Positions 5,736 to 7,110 of a DNA stretch of 7,110 nt are shown in pieces. A program made the position numbers and the translations under genes. This DNA comes from Anaerolineales bacterium (GTDB taxonomy: Bacteria; Chloroflexota; Anaerolineae; Epilineales; JAANWY01), in assembly GCA_018263655.1 (NCBI GenBank), contig JAANWY010000139.1:1-7110 (forward strand). Reading direction: 5' to 3'. The notes under the pieces were generated by a model. It made no database searches, was not told the origin of the DNA, and worked only from the letters and a program-made list of their open reading frames with translations. Every line of letters begins with the position of its first letter. Positions within the stretch are counted from its first letter, which is position 1.

Positions 5736-6764
5736 TCAAGCTGTGCCGTGGAGTTCGCGCAAGAGCCGGCTCATGAGGTCAGACATGTATCTGACGGCCC
5801 CGACGGCTCGCTCATACGGCATGCGAACTGGGCCTAGCACGCCGAGCGTGCCTCGGGTACCGGCGGCCCCATAGTCTGCCAGGACTAGGCCATAGTTGCT
5901 GACGGCGTCCCACCGGTCTTCGCCGGCGATGATAACGCGCACACCGCGGTGACGCCATGCCACATCGGCCAGTATCGGCTCAAGGTAGTCTCTGCTTTCG
6001 AAGACTTGCAGGACTTCCGTCGCCCGGCCGGCGTCGGAGAATTCTGGTTGTTGCAACACATACTCCAGGCCGGCATGGATCATTTCGCCGCTGTGCCGGC
6101 GATCAACACTGGCCATCAGCTCCAGCACCCATTCGACGACCTGCGGAGCCGGCGTAAGCTCCGGGAACTTCGCGGCTGCAATGGCGTGTCGGTCCAGACC
6201 AACCAGTTGCTCGTTGAGTTGATCGGCCAGCGCTGAAAGTTCTTCCTGAGTCCGCGTCTCGGCTAGGTGAAAACGTGCCTGCTCTACTGTGCTGTCAGCT
6301 AGCACCAAGACAAGCAACACGAGATCGGCATGTAACGCGACCAGTTCCATGTGCTTGAACTGGCTGCGAGGAGACTTGGGCGCCGTGACAAGCGAGGCGG
6401 AACTTGCGACCTGAGCCAGCACCAAGGCGGATAATTGCATCCACGCTTCCGGTTCCCAGCCGGCTTCCGCGAACTGTTCGCGAATCGTGCGCCGTTCGCG
6501 CGATTCCAGGCTGCCAGTCTCCATCAGTTGTTCGACGAAGTAGCGGTAGCCCTTGACGCTCGGCACGCGGCCGGCAGAGGTATAGGGGTGCGTAAGGTAG
6601 CCGGCTTCTTCCAGCGCGGCCAACTCGTTGCGGATCGTTGCTGAACTGACGCCCAGGTCGTGCTCATCCGCGATTGCGCCTGAACCGACAGGCGCGGCAG
6701 TGACGATATAATCTCGAATTACAATTGCCAGAATCGCTTTGCGGCGCTCGGTGAGCTCAATCAT
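5736..6764 (-). CDS. hrcA: Heat-inducible transcription repressor HrcA
   Basis: HrcA binds CIRCE operators and represses chaperone genes. It needs GroEL to stay active, so it is released on heat shock when GroEL is engaged by unfolded protein. The 342-residue length is normal. The N-terminal winged helix is typical: LTERRKAILAIVIRDYI at 4-20, then VSSATIRNELAALEEAGYL as the recognition region, and HPYTSAGRVPSVKGYRYFV as the wing and linker. The central GAF-like region is divergent, as is usual. The C-terminal block GTLGVLGPVRMPYERAVGAV is the family signature. The ATG is fixed because an in-frame TAG sits 9 nt upstream inside the CIRCE element. There is no usable Shine-Dalgarno site; a GGAG lies 17 nt away within the operator. 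It is the first gene of the cluster and is autoregulated through the operator beside its start. Confidence 0.96.
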   Translation of the reverse strand: MIELTERRKAILAIVIRDYIVTAAPVGSGAIADEHDLGVSSATIRNELAALEEAGYLTHPYTSAGRVPSVKGYRYFVEQLMETGSLESRERRTIREQFAEAGWEPEAWMQLSALVLAQVASSASLVTAPKSPRSQFKHMELVALHADLVLLVLVLADSTVEQARFHLAETRTQEELSALADQLNEQLVGLDRHAIAAAKFPELTPAPQVVEWVLELMASVDRRHSGEMIHAGLEYVLQQPEFSDAGRATEVLQVFESRDYLEPILADVAWRHRGVRVIIAGEDRWDAVSNYGLVLADYGAAGTRGTLGVLGPVRMPYERAVGAVRYMSDLMSRLLRELHGTA

Positions 6765-6771
6765 GATTGAA

Positions 6772-6802
6772 TTCTAGCACTCTCCATCCCTGAGTGCTAG
6801 AA
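6772..6802. promoter_or_regulatory. CIRCE operator (HrcA-binding site)
   Basis: This is a perfect 11-bp inverted repeat, TTCTAGCACTC (6772-6782) and GAGTGCTAGAA (6792-6802), with a 9-bp spacer. The consensus is TTAGCACTC-N9-GAGTGCTAA, so the core differs only at the outermost base of each arm (CTAGCACTC). It abuts the -10 box, covers the expected transcription start and ends 7 bp before the hrcA ATG. HrcA bound here would block initiation. The operator also forms a hairpin in the mRNA leader. Confidence 0.97.
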
Positions 6803-6831
6803 ATAATAGCATGCGTGCCGGACCGTGTCAA
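6803..6831 (-). promoter_or_regulatory. Strong sigma70-type promoter of hrcA
   Basis: On the minus strand a consensus TTGACA (6826-6831) is followed by exactly 17 bp and TATTAT (6803-6808, five of six), with TGC directly before the -10 box as an extended -10. The -10 box adjoins the CIRCE element, so initiation would fall near 6796, within the operator. This is the promoter most likely to drive hrcA and, by read-through, dnaJ-prmA-rsmE. Confidence 0.92.
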
Positions 6832-6910
6832 GAAATCGCGCCCGAGTTCAATCATTTTGACAGTCACGATCCTTTGGAGGTAAGCGTTCAGAGGGCAACC
6901 CATGGAGCAT

Positions 6911-6970
6911 CCCTTCGACAGGCCCTTCGACAGGCCCTTCGACAGGCTCAGGACGCCGCTCAGGACGCCG
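6911..6970. repeat. 12-bp tandem repeats, two unit types
   Basis: CCCTTCGACAGG occurs three times in tandem (6911-6922, 6923-6934, 6935-6946), followed at once by CTCAGGACGCCG twice (6947-6958, 6959-6970). All copies are perfect. Translated, the array gives a false LSKG-repeat protein. The words recur in the 97-bp repeat, so this is part of one repeat cluster upstream of hrcA. The stretch 6832-6910 between promoter and array shows nothing recognisable. Confidence 0.9.
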
Positions 6971-7008
6971 CCTGAGTAGACCAAGGCGAAGCCGAGGTCG
7001 TATCGAAG
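6971..7008 (-). repeat. Diverged inverted half-copy of the 97-bp repeat
   Basis: This 38-bp stretch, beginning CCTGAGTAG and ending GTATCGAAG, matches the reverse complement of 7071-7108 at 29 of 38 positions without gaps. It faces the intact repeat to its right, so the pair forms a large imperfect palindrome. It is best read as an older, decayed copy of the same repeat family. Confidence 0.75.
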
Positions 7009-7013
7009 CGACG

Positions 7014-7110
7014 TCCTGAGTTCATCGAAGGGGGTGCGGCTTGTTCGAAGAACCGTCGCAAACCCGCACCCTTCGATACGGTCTCCACTTCGTTTCGACC
7101 TACTCAGGAT
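7014..7110. repeat. 97-bp dispersed intergenic repeat, right copy
   Basis: This copy is identical to 1-97 in the same orientation, at an offset of 7013 bases. Here it sits about 180 bp upstream of the hrcA promoter. The window ends exactly at the end of the match, so the repeat may continue outside. Confidence 0.9.

Noticed and set aside
5533..5739. Short frames across the hrcA-dnaJ spacer
   Set aside because: They cover the MITE inverted repeats and the target duplications, have no ribosome site and no recognisable motif.
6911..6970. A CRISPR array
   Set aside because: The 12-bp units are directly contiguous with no spacers and no cas genes nearby.
6757..6984. A 75-codon minus-strand frame with LSKG repeats
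   Set aside because: The repeats are a translation of the 12-bp tandem array, and the frame runs through the hrcA promoter, the CIRCE and into the hrcA start. This is a typical spurious call on intergenic repeats.
1..7110. A small circular plasmid or phage genome
   Set aside because: No replication, partition, capsid or transposase gene is present. The genes are core chromosomal functions, and the end identity is explained by a dispersed repeat.

Overview
The window is a GC-rich bacterial chromosomal segment in which all five recognisable genes lie on the minus strand. Read in transcription order (right to left) they are hrcA, dnaJ, prmA, an rsmE-like gene and a secreted 5'-nucleotidase. The CIRCE/HrcA system, the dnaJ-prmA-rsmE order (as in Bacillus) and dispersed intergenic repeats built on CCTGTCGAAGGG and CTGAG words suggest a Chloroflexota-like organism. 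That assignment is an inference from style and has not been tested phylogenetically.

Right flank (6765-7110): this carries a very strong sigma70-type promoter (TTGACA, 17 bp, TATTAT with an extended TG). It overlaps a perfect CIRCE operator, so HrcA should repress its own transcription. Upstream of the promoter lies a cluster of repeats: three 12-bp tandem units, two more 12-bp units, a decayed inverted copy, and a 97-bp repeat. No gene is visible there.

Centre (2687-6764): hrcA encodes the heat-shock repressor and dnaJ the Hsp40 co-chaperone. prmA encodes the ribosomal protein L11 methyltransferase. The rsmE-like gene encodes a SPOUT-family 16S rRNA methyltransferase homologue whose SAM-binding signature is degenerate. 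The genes grpE and dnaK, which usually sit between hrcA and dnaJ in this arrangement, are absent. In their place is a 280-bp spacer. It contains three 11-bp tandem repeats and a probable 144-bp MITE with terminal inverted repeats and a perfect 8-bp target duplication. The MITE ends resemble IS66-family ends. A candidate secondary promoter for dnaJ sits on the MITE edge.

Left part (1-2686): a 772-residue secreted metallophosphatase/5'-nucleotidase has its own candidate promoter, a strong Shine-Dalgarno site and a perfect 21-bp-stem terminator, so it looks like a separate transcription unit. Its metal-binding motifs deviate from the textbook family. Positions 1-97 are identical to positions 7014-7110. 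This terminal direct repeat could make the piece look circular, but the housekeeping content argues for a dispersed chromosomal repeat at both ends. I see no new defence or mobile gene system here. The most interesting items are the MITE, the missing grpE-dnaK pair and the degenerate RsmE.
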